Assembly: GCA_031399315.1 (NCBI GenBank)
Contig: JANNOS010000119.1
Span: 1-5,611, forward strand
DNA: 5,611 nucleotides
From: Methylotenera_A sp031399315
GTDB taxonomy: Bacteria; Pseudomonadota; Gammaproteobacteria; Burkholderiales; Methylophilaceae
Direction: 5' to 3'
Every line of letters begins with the position of its first letter. Position 1 is the first letter of the stretch. Of the stretch, positions 5,070 to 5,611 are shown one piece after another. The notes below the pieces were generated by a model. The model was not told the origin of the DNA, did no database searches, and worked only from the letters and a program-made list of their open reading frames with translations. Position numbers and translations under genes: made by a program.

Positions 5070-5611
5070 TTACATCATTCCACCCATGCCGCCCATCCCA
5101 CCCATCCCACCCATATCCCCACCACCCATTGCTGGGCCGTCGTCTTTAGGTAGTTCAGCTATCATGCAATCTGTTGTTAGCATCAAGCCAGCAACAGAAG
5201 CTGCATTTTGCAATGCAGAACGAGTCACTTTAGTTGGATCTAAAATACCCATCTCAATCATGTCGCCGTAAGTTTCGTTAGCAGCGTTGTAACCGTAATT
5301 GCCTTTACCAGCAGCTACGTTGTTTACAACGACTGAAGGCTCAACACCAGCATTAGCAGTAATTTGACGCAATGGCTCTTCAACCGCGCGAAGCACGATT
5401 TTAATACCAGCTTCTTGGTCAAGGTTGTCGCCTTTTACTTTAGCGATTGCATCACGTGCACGGATCAATGCAACGCCGCCGCCAGCAACAATACCTTCTT
5501 CAACAGCTGCACGCGTTGCGTGTAATGCATCTTCAACACGGGCTTTTTTCTCTTTCATTTCGATTTCAGTTGTAGCGCCAACTTTAATCACAGCAACACC
5601 GCCAGCTAATT
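5070..5611 (-). CDS. groEL: chaperonin GroEL, C-terminal third (partial)
   Basis: Large subunit of the ATP-driven tetradecameric folding chamber that works with GroES in the cytoplasm. The gene runs off the right edge; 179 complete residues are visible, beginning LAGGVAVIKVGA (about residue 370 of the roughly 545 usual). A GTG at 5591 is the internal Val codon, not a start. The visible part holds the end of the apical domain, the second intermediate segment (EMKEKKARVEDALHATRAAVEEG), the nucleotide-contacting VAGGGVAL, and the equatorial domain with GNYGYNAA and MGILDPTKVTRSAL, whose Asp corresponds to the E. coli ATP-site Asp495. The tail is the flexible repeat MGGMGGMGGMGGMM, usual in single-copy housekeeping GroEL. 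It is followed by a 10-bp inverted repeat and a strong terminator. groES, expected upstream, lies outside the window. Confidence 0.98.
   Translation of the reverse strand, partial: LAGGVAVIKVGATTEIEMKEKKARVEDALHATRAAVEEGIVAGGGVALIRARDAIAKVKGDNLDQEAGIKIVLRAVEEPLRQITANAGVEPSVVVNNVAAGKGNYGYNAANETYGDMIEMGILDPTKVTRSALQNAASVAGLMLTTDCMIAELPKDDGPAMGGGDMGGMGGMGGMGGMM

Noticed and set aside
5070..5591. A separate 173-residue gene starting at GTG 5591.
   Set aside because: The upstream codons encode LAGGVA, continuous with GroEL; the gene is cut by the window.

Overview
The window looks like chromosome of a betaproteobacterium, most likely a methylotroph of the Methylophilaceae (Methylotenera/Methylophilus type). 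This is an inference from moderate GC, from protein resemblance (UvrD with the C-terminal domain seen in proteobacterial DNA helicase II, GroEL with a GGM tail, a BPSS1780-like membrane protein) and from gene style. No phage, transposase, CRISPR or integrase gene is visible.

Layout. On the + strand, positions 2-824 hold the end of a small membrane protein gene, overlapped by 20 bases by a lipoprotein-type histidine phosphatase gene. On the - strand follow uvrD (3096 to 907), ung (4087 to 3389), an unknown three-helix membrane protein (4453 to 4097), an unknown soluble protein (4882 to 4526), and the C-terminal third of groEL (from beyond the right edge to 5070). No gene-free stretch exceeds 300 bases. 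The largest gap, 3097-3388 (292 bases), holds a probable uvrD promoter, a 23-base tandem repeat in its leader, and a probable + strand small RNA ending in a strong intrinsic terminator.

Transcription units. groEL ends with a 10-bp inverted repeat and then a UUCG-loop intrinsic terminator. Directly after it a good sigma70-type promoter (TTGACC-17-TAGGAT) starts a new - strand unit reading orf118b, orf118a and ung. ung sits 9 bases after the orf118a stop without a visible Shine-Dalgarno sequence, which suggests translational coupling. ung and uvrD both serve DNA repair (uracil removal; repair helicase) and lie on the same strand.

Most worth a second look: the 3253-3355 RNA candidate, whose two hairpin loops both carry C-rich stretches complementary to Shine-Dalgarno sequences; the tandem repeat ahead of uvrD; and the two unrecognised genes co-directional with ung.
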